Part shown: positions 33,423 to 45,588 of the stretch, in pieces
How the letters are laid out: the number at the start of each line of letters is the position of its first letter
Numbering within the stretch: position 1 is the first letter of the stretch
Assembly: GCA_963580455.1 (NCBI GenBank)
Contig: OY756961.1
Location: forward strand, 19,697,001 to 19,761,000
Length of the DNA stretch: 64,000 nt
Reading direction: 5' to 3'
Source: Euonymus europaeus
Taxonomy: Eukaryota > Streptophyta > Magnoliopsida > Celastrales > Celastraceae
Notes under the pieces: generated by a model
The model's input: the letters and a program-made list of their open reading frames with translations, nothing else
Told to the model about the DNA's origin: nothing
Databases searched by the model: none
Translations under genes and position numbers: made by a program

Positions 33423-35647
33423 AACGTGTATCAGAAAGAAACTTAACTAAAGGAGCAAAGGATTTCTCAAAGAGAGAAAGGTAGTGAGTTGCCCACTTGG
33501 TGAAGAGCTTCGGACAGGGTATTCCAGTAATATAACGGAGAAGATCTCGTGTCGAAAAATAATTGATAGTAGACTGTAGAAATTTGAAAAATAAGCCTGA
33601 ATCACATAATGGTGATATGACACTGCTTTGACAATATGGGCATGAACTTGATTGCAGATGGTGACTAGTGAAAGTGAACGTTGACCACTATAATCGGTGA
33701 CAAGTTATCAACCGCTCATTCTGCCAAACAAACTAATACCGTTGTACAGCATAACATTTGTCCTTTTCAATCATCCTCACAACAGATGGCTTCTCAAAAA
33801 GTGTACTTTGAGTGACTCCATTCTCGAATGAAATATCCAAGCCAATCTAACGATATCTCAAATTTAGTCTTAGTGCCAGAGGAAGATTCAAACATTGTCA
33901 TTGGTGAGTACACGCAAAAAGGTTTTATTAGGCTATCTTCTTCATTATCATCAATTTCAATCTTGTTGGATGGAATAATTAAGATTTAACATTTGGAAAT
34001 GATGAAGAATGAGGGCGAATTCATGCAGAAATTTAGAATATGGACTTTACTTCACAAGGGACATAATGGAAATATGCAAATTTCGTACTATAAAACTTCA
34101 TCAAATCGAAGTCATGATAGAACATGAATGGTGGTGCACCTTGGAGATTACTCTTGGAGACAATTGATATGAGATTGGAAATCCCCAAACTGATCCAGTT
34201 AATGATCAAAACTCGATGGTCGTGAGATGACATAACAAGGATTAACAGCAGAGTTCGGGTCCTTTCCCATGAAATTCTTTAAATTGCTCACATAGGTTCC
34301 CAAATATTCCTCTAGCATGATGCATTCACATTTGTCCAACCCTAAGGTTAAGAATTAATTTCCTCGAAATTGCCCCAATATTGGACAGATTGACAATTCT
34401 TAGAAAAATTCTAAACATAAAGTTATCGTAAAACCAATTGATGGATCTTCTCTAAATTATTGTGGATGCAAATGTCATGAATACTGTGTATGAAAGGTAC
34501 ATATGGACATGTATGAGTGGTTAATGAACATGCAAATAATGAGCAAATATATATATACAAGTAGTAAGTAGAGTCAAGAAAATAAGTGTTTCCCGTGATT
34601 CTTAATCAGGGTCAAATTCCTACAAACTTCTGAAAGTCTCAAACCGGATCTAGGGTTATCTAATGCATATGGGTAGCGCAACTTTGCGAGAGGCCACTGG
34701 ATCATGTGACTTTTGATCCATACTTGGATAACAAAAGTCCATCCCTTAATACTTTAAGAGGACATCAATCCAGGAGAGTGTCTTCCTCCAACTACACAGG
34801 GAAGTAAATCCCAAAAAGGTGGTAGGTCAACCCTCACTAATTCCAGGAAAAACTCGGGCACAGAGTTATGTTTTTATATGGTCAACAGATAGTCGATTCG
34901 TCCATAGGCACTTCTGAAAGCTTTCATTGTATGCAAATCTTGTTCTTCCCATCTTTCTTGTAATTTTTCTAACTTCTCCCTGACCTCTTGGGAATCTCCT
35001 AATGTTAGTGCATTGGTCCCTATTGGTATTGATCATTCTGGAGGTACAATCTAATTAGATTACAAAGATTTGTGCTCTAGTGTATGTATGAACAAAAAGT
35101 AAGAAGGGATTTGCAATTTAGGACATGTAAAACAAACCATAATTTGGATATGCACAATTATGTACAATTAAGATAATCATAAGAGAGTATACAAATTATG
35201 TACAAATAAACTGTTAGAAATAAGGATGCCCTTGTTGTTCCTAATTCGATAGAAAAATCCTAACATATCTGGAGGTCTAATGTGCATTCGGGTTGTGTAT
35301 CTAAACTAAAACGCGTCTTCGCGAGAGGTTTACTGGATTATGTGACTTTTGATCCATACTTGGATAACAAAAGTCCATCCCTTAATACTTTAAGAGGACG
35401 TCAATCCAGGAGAGTGTCTTCCCCCACCTACACAGGGAAGTAAATCCCAAAAGGTGGTAGGTCAACCCTCACTAATCACAAGGAAAACCCGGGTATAGGG
35501 TTACGTGTGTGTAATAAATAGTGTGTTTTCGATGGCATATAAATTAATAAACTATGATATTAAACTTCATAATAAACAAAAATCAAAAATTAAGAAAAAG
35601 CATAAACATCAATATAAAGGCTCGACCCCTTCAGTAAAAACCTGGTA
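33423..35647. other. Leader of the pol-less element (primer site to ORF-A)
   Basis: About 2.2 kb without a supported ORF. It has a diverged direct repeat of roughly 190 bp (about 34680-34880 and 35312-35505) sharing TTTTGATCCATACTTGGATA and AGGAGAGTGTCTTCC. Confidence 0.7.
34680..35505. repeat. Spaced direct repeat in the leader
   Basis: The two copies (about 34680-34880 and 35312-35505) are roughly 635 bp apart and well conserved over the central 150 bp. Confidence 0.85.
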
Positions 35648-35665
35648 TCCCCAGCAGAGTCGCCA
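35648..35665 (-). promoter_or_regulatory. Primer-binding site of the pol-less element
   Basis: On the minus strand TGGCGACTCTGCTGGGGA begins two bases after the 5' LTR. The TGGCGACTC...GGGGA form is typical of Tat/Ogre-type plant Ty3 elements, which are reported to use tRNA-Arg. The exact tRNA should be matched by search. It is clearly different from the Athila site at 39969. Confidence 0.7.
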
Positions 35666-35667
35666 GT

Positions 35668-38434
35668 TGTCGCAACCGAAATCACGACGCGTACCGGCGC
35701 TATTTGAGAAAAAGAGATTAAAAATGTAAGAAAATGTAAGAGCCGCCACCAATTGATTATAGTGCAATTGGACACTAAATGTTAGGTCTGCGAACCAAAG
35801 AAAATGGGTAAAGGGGGTCTATTGAGTGTGGGGAAGGTGTTAGGCACCCCACAACTCCCTAGTCGGTTGCCTTTTAAATTGTTTATGCCTTTTCTTAAAA
35901 ATGTTTCAAATTGTTTTAATGAATATCTCATGTGTCCGAAAAATAATTTATTGTCAAATGTGTGGAAGAAAACTCCATTAATTTTGAATAAACGTTAAAA
36001 TAACTTATAAGTGACAATGTAATTAAAATTTTGGGTCAGGGGAAGAAAGATTGAAAAGTTTGCTTTATTATTGTTTATGAATTATATTCCTCAAAAATAG
36101 AATATTTAAAGAAACCAATACTTTGATATTCCCTAACATCTATTCAAGGAATTTAAACTTTGTTTTTTTTAAAAGAAATGTTTCGAGAAATCAATACTTT
36201 GAAATTCTCTAACATTATTGGATGTTTGAAAGAAATCTCTCGAGAAACCAATACTTTGATATTCTCTTAAGATAATCGAGTATTTGAAAGAAATGTCTCG
36301 AGAAACCAATACTTTGATATTCTCTAAACAAGGTTGGATGATTGAAGGAAATGTCTCGAGAAACCAATACTTTGATATTCTCTAAACAAGGTTAGATGGT
36401 TGAAAGAAATGTCTCGAGAAACCAATACTTTGATATTCTCTAAACAAGGTTAGATGGTTGAAGGAAATGTCTCGAGAAACCAATACTTTGATATTCTCTA
36501 AACAAGGTTGGATGGTTGACGAAAAATGGTGGATGAGAAACCAATACTTTGATATTCTCTAAACAAGGTTGGATGGTTGACGAAAAATGGTGGATGAGAA
36601 ACCAATACTTTGATATTCTCATATTTGTAGGATGAAATTTGTTGAGAAACAATACTTTGATATTCTCGAATTTATTGGATGTTTGGTGGGTTGAACGTAT
36701 GTAATCGTATGATTTGATTCTTTTTGGAATTATTTTAATAAACACTGAAATTAAATATAAACATACATATTAATCTAAGTAATACTATCTATACTACTTT
36801 CACTATTTTATTACACTACTTGGGCTCATATATATAAAAAAAATTACAACCTAACCTATTATTGAAAACCCAAAACAAACAAGCCCAAATGCATCTAAAT
36901 TCACTATGGCCCATGAATAATACAAACAGAAACCTTAAATCTCAATCAAACCCGGCCCAAATCAAATAGAATCTCAATCAAACCCGGCCCAAATCAAATA
37001 GAAACTGGCCCAAAAATTAAACTAACCCGAGCCTGTTAACAATGCAAACAAAACCTAAACCCCAAAAATAAAACAAATCCGGCCCGAAAAACAAATAAAC
37101 CTGGCCCAGAACCAAACAAACTAAACCTAGCCTACCCGAGCCCAAATGCCCAATAACAACAAAACTAAACCTCAAATGAACCCGACCCATAAACACAAGT
37201 AAAGCCCGGCCCGACTCGGCACTGTTCATCATCTTCTCCAAGCTTCAGCCCAACTGGCACCAGCAACATCCCCTTCCTCTGCCGTCCGGCACACCTGCAT
37301 GTCTTCCCGTCCAGCCTGCAAACAAAGAAACAGAGCAGCAAACCAGCAAAACCAGATCCAAAAATCCACAATAACCTATTATTACAGTCACCTTCTATCG
37401 GAAACCGGGGTAAATAGACACCTTCAAATGGCAATCGCACCGATCATAATAAAGCTCCAAGTGTTGTGAAGTTACTGTCCAAATTTCACTTCGATCGGAC
37501 CACGGATCGTTCCCCGATCGTTGATTGAAAAACCTGTGTGCAGTGTCTCTTCTCCCCAAAATTGCAGTCACTTTCTATCGGAAACCGGGGTAGATAGACA
37601 CCTTCAAATGGCAATCGCACCGATCAGAATAAATATCCAAGTGCTGTGAAGTTACTGTCCAAATTTCACTCCGATCGGACCACGGATCGTTCCCCGATCG
37701 TTCCGTCCAGAAAACTGGCGCAGCACCCCAAATCCACTCTCCTTCCTCTTCTTTTCCTTTTTTCTTCCCCTTCTTCTTCAAGCTTCGTTCGGCCTTTTCT
37801 GGTTTTTTCCTTCCGGATCCCCCCCAAAACCAACTCCAAGTCCTCCGGTTTTCTTCTCTCTAAAATCCTCTCAAGAACCTTCGGGTTCTTCCCCAAAAAC
37901 AACTCTGGCTCCTCCGCCTTTTCTTTCTTTGTGTCGCTGCCTTCTCCTTTAATCACCAAAAACCAGTGGCTTCCACTCCTTCTCCACTGTCTCCCACCTT
38001 CTCTGCTTTTCCTTGTCATTCTCCACCAACCCTCTTTCTTTTTCCTTCCACTGCCGCACCTTGCTTCTTTCCTTCATCAAAACCTTTTAATTGTTTTAGT
38101 CCATTAGGGTTAGGTTTAGGTGGTTTTGGGCCAATGGTTTAGTTTAAGGTGATTTTGGGCCGGGTAGGTAAGCTAAATTGGAGTGGTGGGCTTAATTAGG
38201 TAGGTTAATTTAGATGGGTAGATATTTGGACCTTAGATAAGGCAATGGGCCTAGCTAGGTGATATTAGGGAGTGGATTAAATGTAAGTATTTAGGGTTTA
38301 ACTTTGGGCCCAGATTTTGGTGAATATTGGTCATTAAGGTTGTTTTTTCCTTTTTCTTTTTATTATTATTTTTTCAAATTTTTTTATTATATTATTAAAA
38401 ATAATAAGCTCCCGGACAAAAATGGGGTACTACA
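35668..38434 (-). repeat. Right LTR (5' LTR in element sense)
   Basis: 2767 bp, nearly identical to 25473-28239. It includes the same 58-bp array (about 36100-36676) and 180-bp duplication (about 37385-37706). In element sense it drives transcription leftward. No specific promoter element was assigned. Confidence 0.92.
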
Positions 38435-38836
38435 CATAATATAACGAAAGTCTTGTTGCAAAATATTTTCTCTCACTCCATCTCCACTACACCCTCTCTC
38501 AGCACAATACCATTTTTTGTAATGTTGGTGTTTTATAATCCTACCACACCAATATGTAAAAGAGGGATGATAGAACATTGTAGAAAAATAATAGTTTGTA
38601 ATTATAATTGTAGTTATAATCTCTATGTAGAACAAATGATACAAATGTTTATGTTATCAACTTAATATGTTTCCTTCACTACATTTTGTAAATAAATAAA
38701 CAATACATTGGCATAATGCTTAAAATATTTACAGATCAATATTTTGAAGGAGGAATTATTGGAAGATTTAGAGCAATGCCCTCTTCCTAAGTCCACTTGA
38801 CATAAGGAGTCTTCCCACTATATGCTTGCAAGTAAT
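38435..38836. other. About 400-bp host segment between two young LTR elements
   Basis: It begins with the CATAA duplication of the pol-less element and ends with GTAAT (38832-38836), the left target copy of the Athila element. AT-rich, with no recognised gene. Confidence 0.75.
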
Positions 38837-39962
38837 TGGTGAGTGCAAAATTGCACTAATGTTATTATGTTAAATACCCAATCTTTGTGAGGTTTATAGC
38901 ACGAAATACTGCCCAAATGTGTGATTATTTGACAGGTATAGCTGGATGCTAGTTACTTGGGAAAGTTGATTCTGGGTGAAAAGTGAGCCGGGCGCGAGCG
39001 AGGTGCGAGCCAGGCGCGGCCGCGAGTTGCGGGATTTGCTGTAACGGGCCCAGCTGACGTGGCAGTAGGGATGGTGTTTTCTTTAGGGTTAAAGACTAAA
39101 CCCTAGGACGAAAATATTCATTCAGAAAATTCCAGAAAAGGCAGAAGACAACGGAGAGCAAGGAGGCAATTCCAAGAGTGGCAATTTCTTCTTTTCCCCA
39201 TTGATTCGAACATTGGTTTAAAGTATTTATTGATTTTCATTATGGATATGTGTAACTAATTCCTTAATAGCTAGGATTTGGTACTTTCTTCTACCGAAAC
39301 CTTTGTGCATGAATTTGATTCTTGATTAGACTGACTTAATTCATTATTCTCTGAATTAATTGAGATTTCCTATTGTTATGTATGCCTGATCAACATCATA
39401 ATATTTAGGAACTGTTAGTTGAACATATACGGCTGACCATGACCCGGTGTTTGACGAAGTAACAATAACTTGTTTTGCGATTCAGGTTAGAGGATAATGA
39501 ACATAACTGATTGGGTGTGAATTAATATCCTAGGTTGTGCTATTGTCGATTTCCACGTGTTGATGCTTATTTTAGAATGTTCTTAGGAGAGACCAAATCG
39601 AGACATCTTAAATAAGAAAAGATCCTGAGCTGGACCAAAGTCAGGATTGTTGCTTAGGGAAATCTAATTGATCGAGCTAGACCAAAGTCTTTCAATTGAC
39701 GTAGTTAAACTCTTAATTTGTGTAATTGATAATTGATACATGTGCACAAGGTGGAGGTAGATGATTAAGCCAAATCCAAGCTAAATCTCATTAATTGTTG
39801 GAATCTTAATTTAATTTAATTTTGCACTATTGTTTGCTTTTTAATTGGTTTATGCAATAGTCCCTGTGGATTCGATCCCTTTCACTGTTACTGCTTTGCG
39901 ACCGTACACTTGCGATTGGGTAAAACCTGTCGAGATTTATTGCGATTATAAATTGTCGACCA
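38837..39962 (+). repeat. 5' LTR of the Athila element
   Basis: It starts TGGTGAGTGC and ends TTGTCGACCA. It contains a GC-rich patch at about 38987-39070 (GGGCGCGAGCGAGGTGCGAG and similar) in otherwise AT-rich sequence. Confidence 0.95.
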
Positions 39963-39968
39963 AGTTCT

Positions 39969-39986
39969 TGGCGCCGTTGCCGGGGA
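39969..39986 (+). promoter_or_regulatory. Primer-binding site, tRNA-Asp type
   Basis: TGGCGCCGTTGCCGGGGA lies six bases after the 5' LTR. It is the primer site known from Athila elements and pairs with the 3' end of tRNA-Asp. Confidence 0.88.
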
Positions 39987-40107
39987 CTGTTTGATTTAAT
40001 CTGATTGTTAAACGGCGATAGTGTTAAATTTAGTTGGTTTAATTATTGTGACATCAAATTTACATCGTCTAAATTGTTTGTAGGTACTTATTGGATCCTT
40101 GCAGTGC

Positions 40108-42495
40108 ATGGTTAATACACGTTCTCATCAAGAGCCATTGGAAGAGTTTGATCCTGAGATTGAGAGAACAGCTAGAACATTGCGACATAGGACAATGGAG
40201 GAGAACAACAGACAGTTGATCGATGGGATTGCAGGAGCTACCGATGCTAATGTCAGAGTACCAATGATGAATCGGTATATTCCGCAGAACATTGCTCAGC
40301 CTTCGTGCATTACTTATCAACCTACAGGGGCTGCCAATGTTAGTTTGTCACCACAGTTGTTGAATTCTGTGCCCCATTATGAGGGGAGATTTGATGAAGA
40401 TCCTCACTTACATTTGAAAGATTTTACCGACTTGTGCCGAACTCAACACATGACTGGAATTACTGCTGATAATTTAAAGTTGGTTCTTTTTCCCTTTACT
40501 CTAAGGGGTGGTGCAAAGATGTGGTATAATGCCATTGAAGCAGGATCTATCGGTACATGGGAACAAATGGCGACTAAATTTTTGAGGGAATTTTTTCCAG
40601 CTCATAGAACCAAGCAACTTGTGAGAGAAATCCAGAATTTTCAACAAAAGGATGGTGATTTGTTTTATGAAGCATGGAAGGACTTCAAGAGTCGTTTAGC
40701 TCGTTGCCCTACCCATAATTTGCACAAGGATGATGTGGTCTTACATTTTTATGAAGGGTTGAGTGAAGCTAATCGAATGAAAGTGGATTCAGCTTGCAAT
40801 GGAGTACTCATGAGGAAGAGTAGTGAAGAAGCTATGGAGTTGTTTGATGAATTAAGTGAAGACTCTCAACAATTCTCTACAAGGGGAAGAAACTCAACAA
40901 AGCGTCACGGTTTATATAAGGTCAGCTCCGATGTGAAAGTTGAAGCGGAGATGTGCAATTTAAATCGGAAAATTGACATGATAGTTGAGGCTATGAAGGG
41001 AGTGAACGTGAAGGCTCCAACAACACCAGAACTTCTTTGTGCTGTGTGCTCTAGGCAAGATCATATGACTGAGGCATGTCCTTTGACCACTATGACTGAT
41101 CAGGAGCAAGTGAATTTCATGGGAAATTATAATATGAGGAATCAAGCATACCCATGGAGAAATCATCCGAATTTCTCATGGAAGAATGACCAAAATACCA
41201 TGAATGCCACAGCCCCAGCACCACAACAAGCGAAAAAGAGTGATTTGGAGACTACTATGTTGCAATTCATGCAACAGACAACTCAAGCTATCCAAAAATT
41301 GGAGACCCAAGTGGGACAGATAGCGAAAGAGGTGAGTGAACAAAAGAAGGGAGAGTTGCCTTCTCAACCTCTCAATAACCCAGCTGGGCATGATGAGTTA
41401 AAAGCCATAACCACACTTAGAAGTGGTAAGATAATTGACAATAAGGTGCTGGTGCCAACTCCTGACGCAGGGTGCAAGCCGGTTGCACAGAGGATGCAGG
41501 AGGGTCACAAATCTGGGCAGGCTGAAGTTAAAGATTGGGGAAGAGATCCTCCACCTTTCCCACAAAGGTTAGTAAGGAAAACACCTGATTCTAGACTGAA
41601 TGATATTTTTGAAACTTTGCGTAAGGTAGAAATAAATATTCCATTACTTGATGCTATCAAACAAATTCCTTCTTATGCCAAGTTTCTTAAAGATTGTTGT
41701 ACTCACAAAAGAAAATTTTTTGCTCATGAAAAAGTTGCATTGAATGAAGAAGTGAGTGCTGTTTTGTTGAATAAACTTCCACCTAAGCTTAAAGATCCAG
41801 GTAGTTTTACCATACCATGTAAGGTGGGGAATCAATTTTTTGAAAAGGCTTTGCTTGATTTAGGCGCAAGTATCAATTTAATGCCTTATTCTCTGTATAA
41901 AAAGTTAGGATTGGGTGAACTACAAGAGACCTCTATTACTCTTCAGTTAGCTGATAGGAGTCTGAAACAACCTAAGGGTATTCTGGAGGATGTGCTCATA
42001 ACTGTGAAAGGTTTAATCGTGCCTGTTGATTTTGTTGTGTTGGATATGGAGGATAATCCTAGTTCTTCTTCTATTCCTATTATCCTTGGTCGTCCATTTA
42101 TGATTACTGTGAATATGCATATTAATGTGAGATCCGGAATTGTGACAATGCAAGTGAACGATCAGGAGTTGGAATTTCGTGTGTTTGATGCTTTAAAATA
42201 TCATGATGTTAATAGTGATTGCTTTACTTGTGATACTACACATGATCTTGTGAGTGAGGTGTTTCAGGTTACTAGTGTTGATCCTATGGAGACAGTGGTG
42301 ATGAATGGGTTAGACAACAGTGATGTGCATTCTCGCAACATACAGTTTGGGAATCAGATAGAGGAAGCCATTGAGGCTCTTGAACATAATCGGCCTTATA
42401 AGGGAAGATGTGCTCCTCCGTCTGAACAGTTGACTCCTACAAATATCTCTCTTGCCCCTTCAACAGTTAAAGCACCTAAACTAGAGCTGAAATAG
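40108..42495 (+). CDS. Athila gag-protease polyprotein (ends at in-frame TAG)
   Basis: About 795 residues from ATG 40108 (MVNTRSHQEPLEEFDPEIER). Structural gag domain at about 90-245 (RGGAKMWYNAIE, WEQMATKFLREFFP, FKSRLARCPTHNLHKDDV). A CX2CX4HX4C zinc knuckle, CAVCSRQDHMTEAC, is at about 310. A Gln-rich coiled-coil-like stretch is at about 385-415. The aspartic protease active site is at about 580, reading LLDLGAS, where D-L-G replaces the usual D-S/T-G. This DLGAS form is common in the lineage. A conserved ILGRPF follows at about 668. The frame ends at TAG 42493-42495 with the next frame immediately continuing in phase. Gag packages RNA; protease matures the polyprotein. Confidence 0.9.
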   Translation: MVNTRSHQEPLEEFDPEIERTARTLRHRTMEENNRQLIDGIAGATDANVRVPMMNRYIPQNIAQPSCITYQPTGAANVSLSPQLLNSVPHYEGRFDEDPHLHLKDFTDLCRTQHMTGITADNLKLVLFPFTLRGGAKMWYNAIEAGSIGTWEQMATKFLREFFPAHRTKQLVREIQNFQQKDGDLFYEAWKDFKSRLARCPTHNLHKDDVVLHFYEGLSEANRMKVDSACNGVLMRKSSEEAMELFDELSEDSQQFSTRGRNSTKRHGLYKVSSDVKVEAEMCNLNRKIDMIVEAMKGVNVKAPTTPELLCAVCSRQDHMTEACPLTTMTDQEQVNFMGNYNMRNQAYPWRNHPNFSWKNDQNTMNATAPAPQQAKKSDLETTMLQFMQQTTQAIQKLETQVGQIAKEVSEQKKGELPSQPLNNPAGHDELKAITTLRSGKIIDNKVLVPTPDAGCKPVAQRMQEGHKSGQAEVKDWGRDPPPFPQRLVRKTPDSRLNDIFETLRKVEINIPLLDAIKQIPSYAKFLKDCCTHKRKFFAHEKVALNEEVSAVLLNKLPPKLKDPGSFTIPCKVGNQFFEKALLDLGASINLMPYSLYKKLGLGELQETSITLQLADRSLKQPKGILEDVLITVKGLIVPVDFVVLDMEDNPSSSSIPIILGRPFMITVNMHINVRSGIVTMQVNDQELEFRVFDALKYHDVNSDCFTCDTTHDLVSEVFQVTSVDPMETVVMNGLDNSDVHSRNIQFGNQIEEAIEALEHNRPYKGRCAPPSEQLTPTNISLAPSTVKAPKLELK
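42493..42495 (+). other. Single in-frame TAG between gag-protease and RT
   Basis: The frames on both sides are the same and uninterrupted (795 codons before, about 960 after). The context is GAA-ATA-TAG-like only in its A-richness: the codons are CTG AAA TAG TTG CCC. It does not show the CAR-YYA readthrough context known from tobamoviruses. It could be a recent point mutation in a young copy or a programmed stop. Confidence 0.85.
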
Positions 42496-45378
42496 TTGCC
42501 CAATCATCTAAAATATATTTATTTGGGAGTAGATGATACTTTACCGGTGATAGTGGCAGCAAATCTGAGTTTGGAGGAAGAAGCAAAGTTGTCACAGATT
42601 CTGAAAAAACATAAGACTGCCTTGGGGTGGACTATTGCTGATATCAAGGGAATTAGCCCAACAAGATGTATGCACCAGATTTTATTGGAGGCTGATGCTC
42701 GGCCTACTACAGAGGGACAACGACGGTTGAATCCACATATGAAGGAAGTAGTGAAAGCTGAAATTTTAAAATTGCTTGATGTGGGGGTAATTTACCCAAT
42801 TTCAGATAGCAAATGGGTCAGCCCAATTCATGTTGTTCCCAAGAAGAGTGGTATCACGGTGATCAAGAATGAAAACAATGAATTGATTCCCACAAGAATG
42901 ACTACAGGATGGAGGGTGTGCATAGATTATAGGAAGTTGAACAACGCAACTCGGAAAGATCACTTCCCACTGCCTTTTATTGATCAGATGTTGGAGAGAT
43001 TAGCAGGGCATAGCCATTACTGTTTCCTTGACGGCTATAGTGGGTATAATCAGATTGCCATAGCACCCGATGACCAAGAGAAGACAACTTTCACGTGCCC
43101 GTATGGTACCTTTGCCTACCGACGGATGCCATTTGGATTGTGTAATGCACCAGCCACCTTCCAACGCTGTATGATGAGTATTTTCTCTGACATGGTGGAG
43201 AAATTTATTGAGGTGTTTATGGACGACTTCAGCTTATATGGTGCAGATTTTGATGAATGCTTAAAGCACTTACAGTTAGTGTTGGAAAGATGTAAGGAGA
43301 CGAATCTTGTGCTCAATTGGGAGAAGTGCCACTTCATGGTGCAAGAGGGCATTGTTTTGGGCCATTTGATTTCGCATAGAGGAATTGAGGTTGATAGAGC
43401 AAAAATTGAAATTATTTCTAAATTACCTTCACCAACTTCAGTAAAGGGTGTGCGTAGCTTCCTTGGCCATGCTGGATTTTACAGACGCTTCATTAGAGAT
43501 TTTTCAAAAATCTCTAGACCTCTATGTGTGCTCTTGACAAAAGAAGCTGATTTTGTTTGGACAGGTGAGTGTCAGACTGCATTTGACACATTGAAGAGTG
43601 CTTTGACCACAGCTCCTATCATGAGAGCACCGGATTGGGAACTTCCATTCGAAATAATGTGTGATGCTAGTGATTATTCTTTGGGGGCTGTTTTGGGGCA
43701 GCGAAAGGATAAGGTTCCTTATGCAATTTATTATGCTTCAAGAACGATGAATGACGCCCAGTTGAATTATTCTACCACGGAGAAGGAATTATTGGCAGTC
43801 ATCTTTGCTTTGGAAAAATTCAGATCATACCTTGTTGGTTCACGTGTCATTGTGTACACCGATCATGCAGCCTTAAGGTATTTAATGACTAAGAAGGATG
43901 CTAAACCACGTCTAATTCGTTGGATTCTTCTTTTGCAGGAATTTGACTTGGAGATTAGAGACAAAAAGGGCATTGAAAATGTTGTTGCTGACCATCTTTC
44001 ACGGTTGATGTCTACAAGAGCTCATGACGACCTTCCTTTAAATGACGTTTTTCCGGATGAGAAGCTCTTTGCCATCGCCGAACTCCCATGGTATGCAGAT
44101 ATCGTTAACTATCTTGTTTCTCATTCTTTTCCACCTGATTTTTCTTATCAGGAGAAGAAACGGATAATGTTGAGGGCTCGAGATTATATATGGGATGATC
44201 CCTATCTTTTTAAAATTTGCCCGGATCAAATAATTCGGCGTTGTGTCAGCCAACCTGAGCAACTAGAGATTTTGAAGCATTGTCATTCTTATGCTTGTGG
44301 TGGTCACTTTGGACCAAAGAAAACATCTCTCAAGGTATTTCAAGCTGGATTTTATTGGCCTTCAATTTTTAAAGATGCTTGGAATTTCTGTAAAAGTTGT
44401 GATAGGTGCCAAAGGAGTGGCAACATATCTAGCCGTGATCAGATGCCATTAACCAACATTCAGGTAATTGAAATGTTTGATGTTTGGGGAATTGACTTTA
44501 TGGGTCCTTTTCCAAGTTCTTTTGGCTTTGTTTATATCTTAGTTGGTGTTGATTACGTGTCTAAATGGGTCGAGGCTGTCCCCTCACGGACTAATGATCA
44601 TCGAGTTGTTGTGAAGTTTCTACAGGATAATATTTTCTCTCGATTCGGAACACCCCGAGCTATCATTAGCGATGGTGGCAGCCATTTTAACAATTACCCT
44701 TTTGCGGCATTGATGAAGAAATATGGCATTACTCATCGTGTGGGTACACCATACCATCCTCAAACGAGTGGTCAAGTTGAAGTGAGCAATAGGGAAATCA
44801 AGGCCATTCTTGAGAAGACTGTGCATCCAAATTGTAAAGACTGGTCCTTGCGCTTGAACGATGCATTATGGGCCTATCGAACAGCTTACAAAACACCAAT
44901 CGGAATGTCCCCTTTTCGGCTCGTATATGGCAAGACATGTCATTTACCTGTGGAGATAGAGCATCGTGCCTATTGGGCTTTGAAAAAATTCAATTTCGAC
45001 ATGAAAGAGGCAGGTGATAAGCGCAGGATACAATTGAATGAACTCGAAGAGTTGCGACATGAAGCTTATGCGAATGCCAAACTTTACAAAGAGAGGACCA
45101 AACACTACCATGACAACAAGGTTGTTCGTAAAACCTTTGTGGTTGGACAGAAGGTGCTCGTGTACAATTCCAGATTGCGACTCTTTCCAGGGAAGCTGAA
45201 GTCTAAGTGGCATGGCCCGTATCTTGTCAAAGCAGTATTCCCCTATGGTGTTCTTGAGTTGCAACATCCCGACTCAGACCATACATTCAAAGTCAATGGG
45301 CATCGCGCGAAACTTTATTTGGAGTCACATCTACTGCCGATCGATGAGGTGTTATGCCTTGATGAGTTGACTCCATAA
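42496..45378 (+). CDS. Athila reverse transcriptase-RNase H-integrase
   Basis: About 960 codons in the same frame as gag-protease, with no ATG until 42670, so expression depends on passing the TAG. RT at about 80-300 has [23 protein letters not shown] and the catalytic FMDD (about 240). RNase H at about 380-500 has [23 protein letters not shown] and [10 protein letters not shown]. Integrase has a zinc-binding HHCC region (about 590-640, ending CKSCDRCQ), then the DDE core: D in WGIDFMGP (about 664), D in IISDGGSHF (about 723) and E in [11 protein letters not shown] (about 762). The C-terminus ends [21 protein letters not shown] and no chromodomain is evident. All catalytic residues I looked for are present. 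Confidence 0.9.
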   Translation: MPNHLKYIYLGVDDTLPVIVAANLSLEEEAKLSQILKKHKTALGWTIADIKGISPTRCMHQILLEADARPTTEGQRRLNPHMKEVVKAEILKLLDVGVIYPISDSKWVSPIHVVPKKSGITVIKNENNELIPTRMTTGWRVCIDYRKLNNATRKDHFPLPFIDQMLERLAGHSHYCFLDGYSGYNQIAIAPDDQEKTTFTCPYGTFAYRRMPFGLCNAPATFQRCMMSIFSDMVEKFIEVFMDDFSLYGADFDECLKHLQLVLERCKETNLVLNWEKCHFMVQEGIVLGHLISHRGIEVDRAKIEIISKLPSPTSVKGVRSFLGHAGFYRRFIRDFSKISRPLCVLLTKEADFVWTGECQTAFDTLKSALTTAPIMRAPDWELPFEIMCDASDYSLGAVLGQRKDKVPYAIYYASRTMNDAQLNYSTTEKELLAVIFALEKFRSYLVGSRVIVYTDHAALRYLMTKKDAKPRLIRWILLLQEFDLEIRDKKGIENVVADHLSRLMSTRAHDDLPLNDVFPDEKLFAIAELPWYADIVNYLVSHSFPPDFSYQEKKRIMLRARDYIWDDPYLFKICPDQIIRRCVSQPEQLEILKHCHSYACGGHFGPKKTSLKVFQAGFYWPSIFKDAWNFCKSCDRCQRSGNISSRDQMPLTNIQVIEMFDVWGIDFMGPFPSSFGFVYILVGVDYVSKWVEAVPSRTNDHRVVVKFLQDNIFSRFGTPRAIISDGGSHFNNYPFAALMKKYGITHRVGTPYHPQTSGQVEVSNREIKAILEKTVHPNCKDWSLRLNDALWAYRTAYKTPIGMSPFRLVYGKTCHLPVEIEHRAYWALKKFNFDMKEAGDKRRIQLNELEELRHEAYANAKLYKERTKHYHDNKVVRKTFVVGQKVLVYNSRLRLFPGKLKSKWHGPYLVKAVFPYGVLELQHPDSDHTFKVNGHRAKLYLESHLLPIDEVLCLDELTP

Positions 45379-45572
45379 AGGCCTTTGCCTTATGTCCGAC
45401 TGAAGACATTAAACTTAGCACTTCATGGGAGGTAACCCATGTGGAGGAGGGACTATTGGACGCATCAAGCAGATCAGCTAAGTCCTCTTTTCTTTTCTTT
45501 CAAGTATTTTTATGTTCTCGCAAATTTGATTTTCTAACGATTTTTCGAACATTGAGGTCAATGTCGAATTCA

Positions 45573-45588
45573 AGTTTGGGGGAGGGAA
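45573..45588 (+). promoter_or_regulatory. Internal polypurine tract
   Basis: AGTTTGGGGGAGGGAA shares the AGTTTGGGGGA core with the terminal tract at 47356, about 1.8 kb upstream of it. Extra internal tracts are known from Athila/Tat lineages. Confidence 0.65.

Larger units (their letters stand above)
25473..38434 (-). mobile_element. Young 13-kb LTR element without pol (LARD/TR-GAG-like)
   Basis: It is bounded by two 2767-bp LTRs and a perfect 5-bp duplication CATAA (25468-25472 and 38435-38439). The primer-binding site lies inside the right LTR and the purine tract inside the left LTR, so the element reads on the minus strand. The internal 7.4 kb holds two ORFs (33422-32313 and 30091-29090, the second with one stop) that resemble the 'putative plant transposon protein' family often found in LTR elements. 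It holds no protease, RT, RNase H or integrase that I can find. By eye the LTRs differ at about six substitutions and two single-base indels, so insertion is very recent. It must have been mobilised by another element's enzymes. Confidence 0.88.
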
